Part shown: one piece after another, positions 47,321 to 59,517 of the stretch | Numbering within the stretch: position 1 is the first letter of the stretch | How the letters are laid out: each line of letters starts with the position of its first letter | NCBI GenBank assembly: GCA_023614405.1 | Contig: CM042697.1 | Span: 306,746,323 to 306,810,322 of the forward strand | Length of the DNA: 64,000 nt | From: Avena insularis | Lineage: Eukaryota; Streptophyta; Magnoliopsida; Poales; Poaceae | Reading direction: 5' to 3' | Translations under genes and position numbers: made by a program | The notes under the pieces: generated by a model | What the model was told of the DNA's origin: nothing | What the model saw: only the letters and a program-made list of their open reading frames with translations | Database searches by the model: none

Positions 47321-50300
47321 ATGGATAACAAAAGAAAATGGAAGATTTTGAATTGGAATATTAGGGGCATAAATTCTAAAAAAAATGGGTGGCCCTTAGA
47401 AATAAGATTGATGAGTCTAAATGAGACATTATTTGTCTTCAAGAAACTAAAAGGGAGGAGTTTTATATTGCTTACCTTAGAAAATTCTGCCCTTCGAAAT
47501 TTGACAAATTTGAATTTTTACCTTCCATTGGGGCTTCTGGGGCTTGATCATCATTTGGAATAGTTCACTCTTCTCTAGACAACTATCTTGTCAAAATGAG
47601 TTTTCCATTTCTATAACTTTGACTTCTCTTCTGTCAAATGATGTTTGGATCCTCGCCAATGTTTATGGTCCTTGTCAGCCTGAGAAAAAGATAGATTTCT
47701 TGGAATGGTTTGCCAATATTGATATGCCTGATGATATGGAATGGCTCATTGTGGGGGATTTTAACTTCAAAAGAAAGCCCTCAGATAGAAATAAGCAGGG
47801 TGGGCATGTTAATGATATGCTCCTCTTTAATGAGGCAATTTGCAATCTAGGTCTCATTGAGCTACCCCTTACAGGAAGAAAATTTACCTGGAGTAACATG
47901 CAAAAGGATCCTCTTCTGGAGATATTGGATTGGTTCTTTACCTCTGATTCCTGGACTCAGAATTATCCTTCATGTTTTGTCTTCCCTCTCTCCAAACCCA
48001 CCTCTGATCATTTTCCATGTGTCATCTCTATTGGCACAAAGATTCCAAAAGCACATGTCTTCAGATTTGAGAATTACTAGATGCAGCATAGTGATTTTAA
48101 AGCAATTGTTCAAAATGCTTGGAATATTCTAGTTGGATTTAGTGACTCAGCTAAGAAAATCAATGCTAAACTAAAAAAATTCATAAGGGGTCTGAAGCTT
48201 TGGGCAAAGAATTTGCTATGTTTGAAATCACAAATTAGCAATGTTAATGCAACTATTGAACTTTTGGATATCCTGGAAGAAATGAGAACTCTTACTATTC
48301 TGGAGTGGAACCCGAGGGACTTGTTGAAAACTCATGTAATTTCCTTGCTTCAAGATCAGAATGCTTATTGGAAGCAAAGAGGAAAAGTTAAGTGGGTCAA
48401 ACTTGGAGATGAAAATACCAAGTTCTTTCATTCAAAAGCCACCATCAGGTTTAGGCATAATTATATCTCCATGCTTAAAAATGAAAATATTGAGGAAGTT
48501 CAGGAGCACTCTAACAAAGCTGATCTTCTTTGGCATGCCTTTAAATAAAGAATGGGCACCTCTGATAAACATGAAATGCACTTTAACCTGAATGAACTTT
48601 TTGGTGGAGGTATGACATTTGGAGATAGAGAAGTTTTGGAGCAACCTTTCTCTGATAAAGAGATTGAAGATGTGATCAGGAAAATCCCTAATGACAAATC
48701 TCCTGGTCCTGATGGTTTTAATAATGAATTCATTAAGCTCTGTTGGCCTGCTATTAAAGAGGATGTTAAGCAGATTATTGTGGAGTTCTATGAAGGCAGG
48801 ATTTCTTTGGAAAGCATAAATTCCTCTTTTATCACTCTTATGCCAAAAAATGAGAATCCTATGACACCTGCAGATTTCAGGCCTATTTCTTTGCTAAAAA
48901 GTGTGTTCAAGATTATCACCAAAATTCTAGCCAACAGACTTCAGAAAATTATCCTTAAGCTTGTTCATAAAAACCAATATGGCTTTCTAAAGAAAAGATC
49001 TATTCAGGACTGTTTAGGATGGGCCTTTGAGTTTCTCTACCAGTGTCATAAATCCAAAGAAGATATTATATTCTTGAAATTGGATTTTTAAAAGGCTTTT
49101 GACAAGATTGAGCACTCTATGATCATCAGTATTCTTAGAGCTAAAGGCTTTGGTGAGAAATGGATTAAATGGATTCAATTGATCTTTGGATCTGCATCCT
49201 CTGCTGTCCTGCTAAATGGAGTGCCTGGGAAAAAATTCTGCTGTAGAAGGGGGGTAAGACAAGGGGACCCCTTATCACCCCTTCTGTTTGTTCTTGCTGC
49301 TGATCTTCTTCAGTCCATTCTCAGCAAAGCAATGTACCAAGGGCTGCTGTCTCCACCTTTAGAAGGTGCTTTCTGTCCTGACTTCCCTATTATTCAATAT
49401 GCTGATGACACTTTGTTGGTTCTCAACGCTGACTCAGACCAACTGCTTTGTCTTAAAGCCTTACTTCATACGTTTGCTATGTCCACTGGTCTCAAAGTGA
49501 ACTATTCCAAATCTAGCATGATGCCAATTTGGATTCTGACAGGCTTAGCCATTTTGCCAATACAATGTCCTGTCAGGCTGGATCCCTACCTTTCACTTAT
49601 CTTGGCTTGCCTTTAAGCATTAACAAACCTTCTATGGAGAAATTTTTGCCTATTGTGCAGCGAGTTGAGAGAAGACTCTATGTTATTGCTGTTTCTAAAT
49701 TATGGAGGAAAGTTGCAACTTGTGAAATCTGTCTTGTCCTCCCTGCCCATTTATTACATGAGCTGTTTTGAGCTTCATGTTTCTATTAAGGATCAGTTGA
49801 TCAAATACATGAGACACTGCCTATGGAGGAAAAAGACTACTGATGTCCAAGCTAGAGGGCAAGCTTTAGTGGCCTGGAACAAAGTTTGTAGACTCAAGGT
49901 GGTTTGGGAGTTCTTGATCTCAACATTCAAAATTCTGCTCTTCTTTTGAAGAACCTGGACAAATTTTACAATCATAATGACATCCCTTGGGTACACCTTG
50001 TTTGGATCACTTATTATAATAATGGAAAGTTACCAGGAAGATGTATGGAGGGGTCTTTTTGGTGGAAAGCACACCTGATGTTAATTGACATCTTTAAAGG
50101 AGTTGCAAAATGCTCGGTGGGGGATGGTAACACTATTTTCTGGTCTGATATGTGGAGAGAAGAATATCTGCAGCATAAATTTCCTCACCTGCTATCCTTT
50201 GCAAAAAATTCAAGTATCTCTATCATGGAGTTCATCCAGATGCCCAATATTCAGGACCATTTCTTTCTACCTTTTCTCAGTAGGCATACTCTGATTTTCT

Positions 50301-50922
50301 TTGCCTAGAGCAGATTTGTCAAGACATTAGTAGTTCTGGGCAGCAGGGAGAACCAGATAAGTGGAGCTACATTTGGGGAAGTGAATCCTTCTTAGTCAAA
50401 AAGACTTATACTATTCTCTCTGGGCATATTACAATTCCACCTCACTTCTATTGGTTATGGAAGTCTTCTTGTTAGCAAAAGCATAAGTTCTTCTTCTGGC
50501 TACTCCTTATAGATAGGTTAAATACAAGGAACATGCTGAAGAGAAAAAAGTTTTCACTACCCTCTTATAATTGTGTGACTTCTGGTTGCCCTGCGGAGGA
50601 ATCTCTGGATCATCTATTCTGGGATTGTCCTTTTGCAAAAGCATGCTGGGATGAAATTTTTCCTTCCAGGAATATTGATCTCTCTCTAAATGAGGCCTTT
50701 GCAGACATAAAGTACAGGTTGATTGTTCCTGTTGCAATGCAGATTATTATTTAGGGAGCCTGGGGCATCTGGATTTGTAGAAATAATGAAATCTTCAATA
50801 GAAAGTGTGCTTCTCTGGGAGAATGTAAGGCCCTAGTATCACAGGAATTAAGATGGGTGCTGTTTAGAATTAAAAAAATACTATCAGGACTTGAAAGCCT
50901 GGATCAACATCCATTTCGATAG
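47321..50922 (+). pseudogene. LINE ORF2: endonuclease and reverse transcriptase (broken)
   Basis: The ATG at 47321 opens MDNKRKWKILNWNIRGINSK. Endonuclease motifs are visible across frames: NWNIRG, IICLQETKREEF, ANVYGPCQ, IVGDFNFKRKPSDRN and PTSDHFPCV, giving the AP-endonuclease-like catalytic set. RT spans about 48640-49640: NDKSPGPDGFNNEF, PADFRPISLL, KKRSIQDCL, LDF*KAFDK (stop at 49089), [15 protein letters not shown] and the catalytic [11 protein letters not shown]. The C-terminus has HKFFFWLLLIDRLNTRNML and the zinc-binding CPAEESLDHLFWDCPF at 50480-50650. Stops or shifts lie at 47390-47570, 48078, 48546, 49089, 49614 and 50306. YADD is intact, but no full protein is possible. Confidence 0.9.
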
Positions 50923-51053
50923 GAGATAGCTAACTTTGTAGTGTTATCCCTCAATGAGGTGGTCTTGGGCTTGTAAATATGTACATATGTATCCCTTTAT
51001 GATTATATAAAAATTGCAGTGGGGGCTTTCCCTACCATTTCACCCTAAAAAAA
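50923..51053 (+). other. LINE 3' UTR and poly-A
   Basis: A short noncoding tail containing TGGGGGCTTTCCCTACC and ending in seven A residues at 51047-51053. The tail is where target-primed reverse transcription begins. Confidence 0.8.
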
Positions 51054-51313
51054 CGGTTTACCAGCTGGCCAAGACCAGTCGGATGTAAAACTAGAGCAAG
51101 TTAGAATGGGAAGACGGCTGGGCAATCCCAGCTGGACAGAAGACAAAAGACAAGGACTAGACGGATCAAGACCAAGGCAAGACGACGCACCAGATAGCCG
51201 GATAAAGAGAGACATCCAAGAAGGTTTCCCAGCTGGGCAATCCCAGTTGGACGAAGGAGCCAGAGTAGGTAGGCAGGGTGACGCACAGAACAATACGCAG
51301 TACACCGCGCCGG
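51054..51313 (+). other. Remnant between LINE and element H, probably part of Z
   Basis: 260 bases with no gene call. Two near-identical blocks, GGCTGGGCAATCCCAGCTGG at 51117-51136 and the variant with CCCAGTTGG at 51231-51249, each contain the small palindrome CTGGG/CCCAG, and CCAGCTGGCCAAG at 51061 is related. It is probably the interior of Z to the right of the LINE, cut on the right by H. Confidence 0.4.
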
Positions 51314-52782
51314 TGATATGTCCATTTTGCATCACTATTCTATATCATAATTTGCTGTTATTCATTGATATATTTCATACTAGGAGGTGATACTTATGTT
51401 ATTTCATCTATTTTTGCATGTTGGATGATTCTTGGAGGATGAACTGCCGGAGTTAGGATTCTGATGGAAAAAGCGGTGTCTAGATGCAATTTTTCCGAAG
51501 ATCAGAAAAATACTAGAAAATATATGGAAAATCATATTTTTCCAGAACACGAAGAATGCCAGAAGGGGAGGCGGTGTTGGGCCACAGGGGGCCCACACCA
51601 GGGGGTGTGGCCACCTTGGCCCACCTCCTGCTCCGCCCCTTCGCCTATATCTTCCTCCCGAAACCCTAAAGTTCGGGGAGCAACGACAGAAAGATTCTGC
51701 CACCTCTGCGGGGCAGAAAGTAAAGAGAGAAAAAGATCTCTGGTAGACAAATTTCTAACGGGGAAATTCCTTCTTGGAGAGGGGAGATCGTTGCCATCAA
51801 CACCATCATCAAGCTACACTTCATCAGGATCATCATCCACACCACCATCTCCACCAGCACCATCATCACCACTCCATCCCACTATAACAATTGTGTTGAA
51901 TCTTGAATAGTTCTTAGGGGAAACTTTCCCGATGTTGATTACTTTTGTAGTTGATGCTTGTGAGTGGAACCATTGAATTATTGTTTATGTTCAGATTTTT
52001 ATTCATCATCATATCATCTCTAATCTTGATCCATATGATGTCTCGTGAGTAGTTCGTTTAGTTATTGAGGACATGGGAGAAGTCATGTTGTTAGTAGTGG
52101 AATTGTGTTGAGGTATTATTCAATGGTTTAATATTTAAGTTGTGGTTCTATTCTTCTACTGGTGTCATGTGAACATCGAATACATGATACTTCACCATTT
52201 ATGGGCCTAGGGGAATGCATTGTGTATTTGGATACTAATTGTGGGGTTGCCGAAGTGACAGAAACCTGAACCCCCTTTAGGAAACCTTTGCACAAGGGAG
52301 TGTAGGGTCTCAGAGTTTAAGGCTGTGGTTAGGCTTATATCTTAATTACATTCTTATAGTTGTGGATGCTTGCAAGAGGTTTAATCACAAGTATGTATTA
52401 GTCCTATTAAGGTCACTACATTATCATAGGCTCACCCACACAACACTTATCAAACCAAAGAAGATTAATCAGCTATATAAAACAAAAGCACTTGACAGTA
52501 TTCCCATGTGTCCTCACTCCTCGAGAACGTTTGGTCCTCATAAGTATTACCACCGGCTTGTCCTTTGCTAAGAAAGGATTGGGCCATGCAATTATTTGCC
52601 GTCTTTATTTACTTGCACATTATTTCCTTGCATTATCAAAAACCCCTAAAAATCTGTTTGCTAAGTATTTACAGAGATTTCCTGCTCCAAACCACTAGTC
52701 AACACCTTTTGCTCCTCATTGGGATCGACACTCCTATTTATCGAAAGTACTATGATACACCCCCTATACTTGTGGGTCATCA
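51314..52782 (+). repeat. 5' LTR of H
   Basis: TGATATGTCCATTTTGC to GTGGGTCATCA, 1469 bases, ending 11 bases before the primer site. A TATA-like CCTATATCTT at 51644-51653 precedes a leader. The stretch 51796-51886 is rich in CAN triplets (CACCATCATC type). Reading frames 51404-51910 on both strands are chance frames. Confidence 0.85.
51796..51886. repeat. Low-complexity CAN-triplet stretch in LTR of H
   Basis: CATCATCA, CACCACCATC and similar triplets fill about 90 bases. It is a simple, imperfect triplet repeat in the transcribed leader. Confidence 0.7.
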
Positions 52783-52793
52783 AGACTATTTTC

Positions 52794-52810
52794 GGGCGCC
52801 GTTGTCGGGG
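52794..52810 (+). other. Primer binding site of H
   Basis: GGGCGCCGTTGTCGGGG, close to the TGGCGCCGTTGCCGGGG motif of Athila-type elements, usually attributed to aspartate tRNA. The first base and one internal base are changed. Confidence 0.75.
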
Positions 52811-52899
52811 TGTGAAGCGCTATTGAAGAGTGGAACTAGTAAAGGAAACTTCTACTTTGAGTATTGCATTTTATTTCTGTTTGTTACTTTCTTTCCAAT

Positions 52900-53960
52900 A
52901 TGGATAACCCACTTGGTTTCCTATTTGGGAAATCTACTACCACTTGTAGGTTAGTGGATGAACCACCACATGTTGAGATAGATCCTTTGAAGATACCTAT
53001 AAGAATTGTTGATCGTGTTATGGATAATTATTATTTTGGGGATGCAACTGTCCATCCTGGTGATCACTTTCTTTTTATCCATGAATTATGCGGGTTGTTT
53101 AAGTGTGCAGGTATCACAACTGAACAATTTAATAAGACATTACTCTCTATATCATTGAAAGGAAGAGCTGAAGAATGGTATAAGTTGCTGAAGAATGGAC
53201 AATCTATGGAATGGGAGGAAATTGTACTTCTCTTTTATTCTAAATTCTATCCTCCCAGTGAGATTCATAAGGATAGGAATCAAATATATAACTTTTGGCC
53301 TTGTGATGGAGAGAGTACAGCACAAGCTTGGGGCATATTAAAGTTACTAATGCTTAAATGTCCTATTCATGAACTCCCTAATATTATTATTAATAACTTT
53401 TAAGAAAGGCTTTCTCTTCTGGATAAAGATTTACTAGATGCTTCCTGTGCTGGATCATTTACATGTATGAAATAATAAGCTAAATGGGATCTCCTAGACA
53501 GTATTCAAGAAAACACTAAAGCATGGGAGAATGACAAAGGAAGAAAGTTAGTTATAAATTATGATTATTAATGCATTAAATCTTTTATAGGAACTGATGA
53601 CTTTCATGATATTAGTACTGGGTATGGTCTTGATTCTCAACTTCTTTCAAATTGCTTTAAGGCCTTTGCCTCTTATATTGAAATTCCCAAAAAGGAGTGG
53701 AACAAGTACCATGCACCTTATAAAGATATTGTTAATCATGTTTCTGTTAGAAACACTGAAGTTTGTACTGTTGATCCTATTTTGCCTAAAGCTTATATTG
53801 AGAAAGCACCTTTCCCTACTAAGGTAAAGGAACATTCTATTATAGCTAATGTGGTTAGCAAAAGTACAAAGAAAGCTGTTGAACCTGATGAACAAATAAA
53901 TATTGAACCAGTAGTACCTATTGTGAAAGATCTTATCACTAAAAATATAGAAGATGGGCA
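52900..53960 (+). pseudogene. gag of H
   Basis: I take the ATG at 52900 (MDNPLGFLFGKSTTT) rather than an earlier in-frame ATG at 52864, because gag homology begins there. The capsid core contains KGRAEEWYKLLKNGQSMEWE and FYSKFYPPSEIHKDRNQIYN. Stops at 53401, about 53475 and 53570 and a frame change break it. The later part GYGLDSQLLSNCF ... PKKEWNKYHAPYKDI leads into the protease frame. Confidence 0.8.
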
Positions 53961-54659
53961 CATTATATTTTGTGAAGATGCTTCTAATATTGTCTCTCAT
54001 CCTAGTAAAGCTAGTGTCCTTGTGCTTTCTGTTAGAATTGGTGATCATTGCTATTATGGTTTATGTGATATTGGTGCAAGTAAATTATTCATGAAATTGG
54101 TCCTTGTGAACTGGAGGACATAGATGTGGTTATTCAACTTGCTAATGGAGAGACAGTCTGTCCAATTGGCATTGTAAGAGATGTAGAAGTTCTTTGTGGT
54201 AAGATTAAATACCCTGCTGATTTTCTAGTGCTTGGTTCAGCTGCTAGTAAAACTTTTCCTATTATTTTTGGTAGACCTATCTTGAACACTTGTGGAGCTA
54301 TTATAGATTGTAAGAAGGAGAAAGTTTTAACTAAGTTTGATGGAGAATCTTATGAGTTTAATTTTTCCAAATTTGCTAAAACTCCTTATGAAAATGAATT
54401 GCCTAATGAGGATTTTAGGGTTGAACAACTTGCTGCTATTTCTCTTGATCCTAACAATGCCTTGCAGCAATATAAGGAAGATCATGAAAGTGAGGTCTTC
54501 ATGAAGGAAAAAAATGAGATTGATGAGATTTTCCTTTGTCAACCTAAGATGATTAAGCATAACCTGCCCGTGGAAGATTTGGGTACCACTTTACCACCTA
54601 AAGGGATCCTATTTTCAATTAAAAACCTCTACCTAATGATATTAAATATGCTTATCTAG
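53961..54659 (+). pseudogene. Protease region of H
   Basis: VLVLSVRIGDHCYYGLCDIG with the active-site-like DIGAS at about 54067, then LANGETVCPIGIVRDVEVLC, DFLVLGSAASKTFPIIFGRP and FLNTCGAIID-like sequence, the flap and C-terminal parts of a retropepsin-like fold. A frame break lies at 54120, where the usual S-x-IP after DIGAS is lost. Confidence 0.75.
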
Positions 54660-56152
54660 ACGATAAGAAAATATATCCTATTATTAGTTCTAAACATTCA
54701 AGAAAGGAAGAGGAAAGATTATCGAAAGTATTGAAGAAACATAGAGGAGATATGGGGTGTACTCTTGATGATTTAAAAGGGATTTCTCGTACTATATGAC
54801 AACATGCTTTTAACATAGAACTTGATGCAAAGCTAGTTGTTGAACATCAACGCCGTTTAAATCCTAAGATGAAGGAAGTGGTAAGAAATGAGGTATTAAA
54901 ACTTCTTGATGCTGGTATAATTTTTCCTATTGCTGATAGTAGATGGGTTAGTCCTGTTCATTGTGTCCCCAAGAAAGGAGGAATAACTGGTGTGCCTAAT
55001 CAAAATAATGAGATTATACCTCAAAGAGTAGTGGTTGGTTATAGGATGTGCATTGATTTTTGAAAGGTGAATAAAGTCACTAAGAAAGATCATTATCCTC
55101 TGCCTTTTATTGATCAAATGCTAGAAATGTTGTCTAAGAAGACTCACTTTTGTTTTCTTGATGGTTATTCTGGGTTTTCTCAAATTGCTGTGAAAGCACA
55201 AGACCAAGAGAAAACCACTTTCACATGTCCCTATGGAACTTACGCTTATAGGAGTATGCCTTTTGGTTTATGTAATGCTCCTGCTACTTTTCAGAGATGT
55301 ATGTTTGTTATCTTTCATGGTTTTTGTGAAGAAATTGTGGAAGTTTTCATGGACGATTTCTTCGTCTATGGAACTTCTTTTGATAATTGTTTGCACAACC
55401 TTGATAAAGTTTTGCAGAGATGTGAAGAAACTAATCTTGTTCTTAATTGGGAGAAATGCCACTTCATGGTTGATGAAGGGATTGTTCTTGGACACAAAAT
55501 TTCTGAAAGAGGTATTGAAGTTGACAGAGCCAAAGTTGAAGCAATTGAGAAAATGCCTTGTCCTAGGGATGTGAAAGGTATTTGTAGTATCCTTGCTTAT
55601 GCTGGTTTCTATAGAAGGTTTATTAAACATTTATCCAAAATTTGAAAGCCCATTACTAATCTTCTCCAAAAAGATGTACCTTTTGATTTTGATGATGATT
55701 GTAAGGAAGCTTTTGAAACTTTGAACAAAGCTTTAACTACTTCTCCTATTATCCAACCACCTGAGTGGAATTTACCCTTTGAAATTATGTGTGATGCTAG
55801 TGCTTTCGGTGTGGGTGCTGTTCTTGGGAAAAAGAATAGATAAAAAGTTGAATGTCATTCATTATGCTAGTAAGAATCTTGATGCTACTAAAAAGAATTA
55901 TGCTACTACTGAAAAGAAGTTCTTAGCTGTAATCTTTGCTTATGATAAGTTTAGACCCTATATTGTTGTTTCAAAAGTTACCATTCATATTTATCATGCT
56001 ACTATTAAGTAGCTTATGACAGATAAAGATGCTAATCCTAGGATTATTAGATGGGTGTTGCTTTTACAAGAGTTTTATCTGCATATTGTAGATAGGAAAG
56101 GTGCTGAAAACCCTGTTGCTGATAATTTATCTCGTTTGGAAAACATTTTTTG
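54660..56152 (+). pseudogene. RT and RNase H of H
   Basis: RT begins near LNPKMKEVVRNEVLKLLDAG, then WVSPVHCVPKKGG, YRMCIDF* (stop at 55061-55063), KKDHYPLPFIDQMLEML, FLDGYSGFSQIAV, MPFGLCNAPATFQRCM and the catalytic VEVFMDDFFVYG, to YRRFIKHLSKI. A stop at 55643-55645 is followed by RNase H (PFEIMCDASAFGVGAVLGKK, a frame change, VIHYASKNLDATKKNYATTE, and [16 protein letters not shown]). The catalytic aspartates of RT (MDD) are intact. Confidence 0.88.
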
Positions 56153-57548
56153 ATCCTATACCTATTAATGATAGTTTTCGAATCGAACAGTTGGATGCAA
56201 TAAAGGTAAGCTCGCGAGAGAGTCCTTGGTATGCTGATTATGCTAACTTTATTGTTTCCAAGTATTTGCTTACAACCTTTATAGCCCAGCAAAGAAGGAA
56301 ATTCTTTTATGATCTGAGGCATTACTTTTGGGATGAACCACATTTACATAAGGAAGGAGTAGATGGTATTATGCGAAGATGTGTTCTAGAATATGAACAA
56401 CAAGAGATATTGAGAAAATGTCATGGTAGTGCTTATGGAAGACATGATGCTGGAGATATAACCGCACAAAAAGTTTTACAATCAGGTTTTTATTGGCCTA
56501 CTCTCTTCAAGTACGCAAGGAAGTTTATTTTATCATGCGATGAATGTCAAAGAGTTGGTAATATTTCTAGACGCGATGAAATGCTTGTTATTGAACCTTT
56601 TGATTGTTGGGGATTCGACTTTATGGGTCCTTTTCCTCCTTCAAAAGGGTATACTCATATTCTTGTTGTTGTTGATTATGTTACAAAGTGGGTGGAAGCC
56701 ATACCTACAAATAGTGTTGATGGTAAGACCTCTTTAAAAATGCTTAAAGATGTTATTTTTCCTAGGTTTGGTGTGCCTAGATATCTCATGACTAATGGAG
56801 GTTCTCATTTTATTCATGGTGGTTTTAGGAAGACTCTTTCTAAGTATGATGTTAACCATATAATTGCTTCAGCCTATCACACTCAAACCAGTGGGTAAGT
56901 AGAACTTTCAAATAGAGAAATTAAATCTATCTTGCAAAAGACTATTAATAGATGTAGGAAAAATTTGGCTAAGAAGTTAAATGACGCTTTGTGGTCTTAT
57001 AGAATTGATTATAAAATTCCTATGAGAATGTCTCCTTACAAAATGTTTATGGTAAAGCTTGTCACTTGCCTTTAGAATTAGAACACAGAGCTTATTGGGC
57101 AGTGAAATAACTAAATTGAGCTTTTAAACTTGCTGGTGAGAAAAGATTGCTTGACTTAAGTACCTTAGATGAGTGGAGAAGTGAAGATTATGAAAATTCT
57201 AGACTCTTTAAAGAAAAAGTTAAAAGATGGCATGATAGGAGGATCCTTAAGAGAGACTTCCATGTTGGTGAGAAAGTTCTATTGTATAGGTCTCGTCTCA
57301 GATTTTTTGCAGGAAAACTACTCTTAAAATGGGAAGGACCTTTTGTTATTGAGGAGGTGTATCATTCAGGAGCTATAAAAATATCTTCTTTGAGGGACAA
57401 CACTACACAAGTGGTGAATGGTCAAAGGCTCAAACATTATATTTCTGGAGACTCTTATAATGAAGATGTTGACATAATTCAAATGATGACTCCGGAAGAA
57501 TTTAGTAGAGACCAAACTCAGGAACCTGCAGAGTTTGTTTCCGAATAG
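56153..57548 (+). pseudogene. Integrase of H
   Basis: HHCC part: CHGSAYGRHDAGDITAQKVL ... FILSCDECQRVGNI. Core: WGFDFMGPFPPSKGYTHILV, VVDYVTKWVEAIP, RYLMTNGGSHFIHGGF and, after a TAA at 56896, [12 protein letters not shown]. The second catalytic position, normally D in DGGSHF, reads N. Frame breaks lie at 57040-57140. The C-terminal part (RSRLRFFAGKLLLKWEGPFV, SGAIKISSLRDNTTQVVNGQ) is open to the stop at 57546. Confidence 0.87.
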
Positions 57549-58107
57549 GTAAAAGTGCTAGAAATCAAAGGTTCGCGAAAACTTCTCTCTTTATATTTTT
57601 ACTATTTTCATTCCATATGGAAGGTTACGAGATGCAAAAGAGGAGGAAATGGAGCCCGGGTGGGCCACACCCACCAGTGGTGCGGGCCTTGCCTAGCCGA
57701 TCCACCAGGGGGTGTGATCACCATGGACCCCGTCTCCATCCCATTTTCGCACAGTACCTTCCTTATGTCGTAATACTTCATAATATATAACCCCCCCGGA
57801 TCCACCGAGGTTCGTATATCATGTTCTCGTCGTGTTTTTGTTTCGATCTGTTTCTGTTAGGAAATTTTCTAAAGTTTAGAGGCACCATGGTCTCCGCCAA
57901 CTACAAGGGAAAAATCCCATGGAAGATGATCTTCAAGACCCCAAGGAGGAGGAGATCTTGGTTGAGGATGAAGAAGTGAAAGAAGACAAGGATCCAGACA
58001 CCCTCGCTACCGTTGCAAGCATTGGAATGGTGGCAAACCCTATCAAGCTCAGGAGGACAGCACAGATGTCTACAGGAGGGAAACCTCCGCGCCATTGCGT
58101 CGCTCCA
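57549..58107 (+). other. Tail of H after integrase, with small reading frame
   Basis: Noncoding to about 57880 (a GC-rich patch at 57650-57730), then a 63-codon frame at 57919-58110, MEDDLQDPKEEEILVEDEEV, acidic at the start and basic later. Athila-type elements often carry an extra downstream ORF; this may be its remnant. S2 interrupts at 58108, and the tail resumes at 59518-59541. Confidence 0.45.
58103..58107. repeat. Target-site duplication of S2, left copy (CTCCA)
   Basis: CTCCA precedes TGATACGTCG and recurs at 59513-59517 directly after the GACATCA end of S2. Confidence 0.92.
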
Positions 58108-59512
58108 TGATACGTCGAAAACGTATCTATAATTTTTGATGTTCCATGCTTGTTTAGTATCTACTTTGCTTTGCTTTGTCTACACTTTGAGGTATTTTTA
58201 TACATGTTATGGAACTAACCTATTGACAAGATGCCACAGTGCGAGTTGCCTGTTTTCTGCTATTTTTGGTTTCAGAAAAGGTAAAAAATGAATATTCTCG
58301 GAACTGGACAGGACAAAATCCAAAGTACTATTTTCCCGGAACGATACGGAAAATCAAAGCAGAGATGGAGTAGGGCACCAGGGTGGGAACACCCTAGGAT
58401 GGCGCGGGCCCACCTAGGTCATGCCACCATGGGTGTGGCCCCCGTGGCTGCCTCCTCGCCTTTCCCCTTCACCTATAAGAATCCTCCGAGGAGAAAACCC
58501 TAAATCGACCAGCAAAAATCCACGAAAAGTTCCCTTGCGCCGCCGCCACCGAAGGGGAAATCCGGGGGACATAAGTCTCTGTTTCGGCACCCTACCAGGT
58601 CAGGGAAGTGTCCTCGGAGCCATCTCCATCGATCTCCACCACCTTCTCCATTGACGTTGCTGATTCCCATGATGAGGAGGGAGTAGTTATTCCTCGAGGC
58701 TAAGGGCTCTGCCGGTAGCTGTGTTCATCTCTCTCTATGCGTGATCATATTGTGATCGTGAACTTTGTAGTCAAGTAGATCTACTATGTTACTCAAGTGC
58801 TTCAATAGATCTCTGCTCTCCCCACGTGTGTGAAAGTGACAGCGTGCACGCCGTATGTGGCACTTAAGCTAGATTACATATATATTTAACAGGATTTATA
58901 TTTATAGTTAGATGTCCCAATGAAATTTTGGTGTTTGTTGGAATCATCTAGTGCTCAACGTGATAGTGTGGGGTTATCTAGATGGGGAAGGCGGACTTTG
59001 AGGAGTGTTGTTATAGACCTACCATGGATGAGAGTGTCCAACCGGAGAGTAGTCCAGGGTAGTATCTTGAAGAGAATATATTTATATGAGAGTGCTCACT
59101 AGTGAAAGTATGATCCCTAGGCCTTGTTTCTAAACATTGAAACACCGTTTGTGTCTAGATCTGTTACATGTTTGCTTGCTTCCATATTTTTGCCTTTAGT
59201 CTTCTCCTCCCCGTCAGAAGCTCTTTGCTGGCACCGTTACCACTTATAATCATCCATACCACTTGTATTTCACTATCTCTTCACCGAACTAGTGCACCTA
59301 TACACTTGACAAGTGTATTTGGTGTGTTGGGGACACAAGAGACTTCTTGTATCTTGATTGCAGGGTTGCTTCAGAGGGATACTTTGACCACTTCCTCCCC
59401 GAGTTCGATAAACCTTGGGTAATCCACTAAATGTAAACTTGTTGCTGTTCTATAAACCTCTGCACTTGGAGGCCCAACAACTATCTACAAGAATAGAAGT
59501 GTGTAGACATCA
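58108..59512 (+). mobile_element. S2: 1.4-kb solo LTR in the tail of H
   Basis: TGATACGTCG to GTAGACATCA, 1405 bases, with perfect CTCCA duplications and no internal genes, so a solo LTR. It has TGAT...ATCA ends like H but a different sequence, so it is a separate Athila-type family and not the 3' LTR of H. A TATA-like CCTATAAGAATC at 58472-58483 precedes the leader. Small frames inside (58288-59422) are not genes. Confidence 0.92.
58472..58483 (+). promoter_or_regulatory. TATA-like box in S2
   Basis: CCTATAAGAATC, about 365 bases from the LTR start, just before a GC-rich leader. The same place in the LTR of H holds CCTATATCTT. Confidence 0.5.
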
Positions 59513-59517
59513 CTCCA
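59513..59517. repeat. Target-site duplication of S2, right copy (CTCCA)
   Basis: Matches 58103-58107; the tail of H resumes after it. Confidence 0.92.

Larger units (their letters stand above)
43483..51052 (+). mobile_element. L1-type LINE, about 7.6 kb, nearly full length but decayed
   Basis: A non-LTR retrotransposon with ORF1 (43622-47240), ORF2 (47321-50922: endonuclease, RT, zinc-binding C-terminus), a 3' UTR ending GGGGGCTTTCCCTACC and a short poly-A (51047-51053). There are no LTRs. It resembles the common L1-type LINEs of Triticeae. It sits inside the Z remnant, between the protease start and the 51054-51313 piece. The 5' boundary rests on a weak duplication and could be off by tens of bases. 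Confidence 0.85.

Noticed and set aside
51314..59512. Chimeric element with two different LTRs
   Set aside because: CTCCA on both sides shows that the right-hand LTR is an independent solo LTR.
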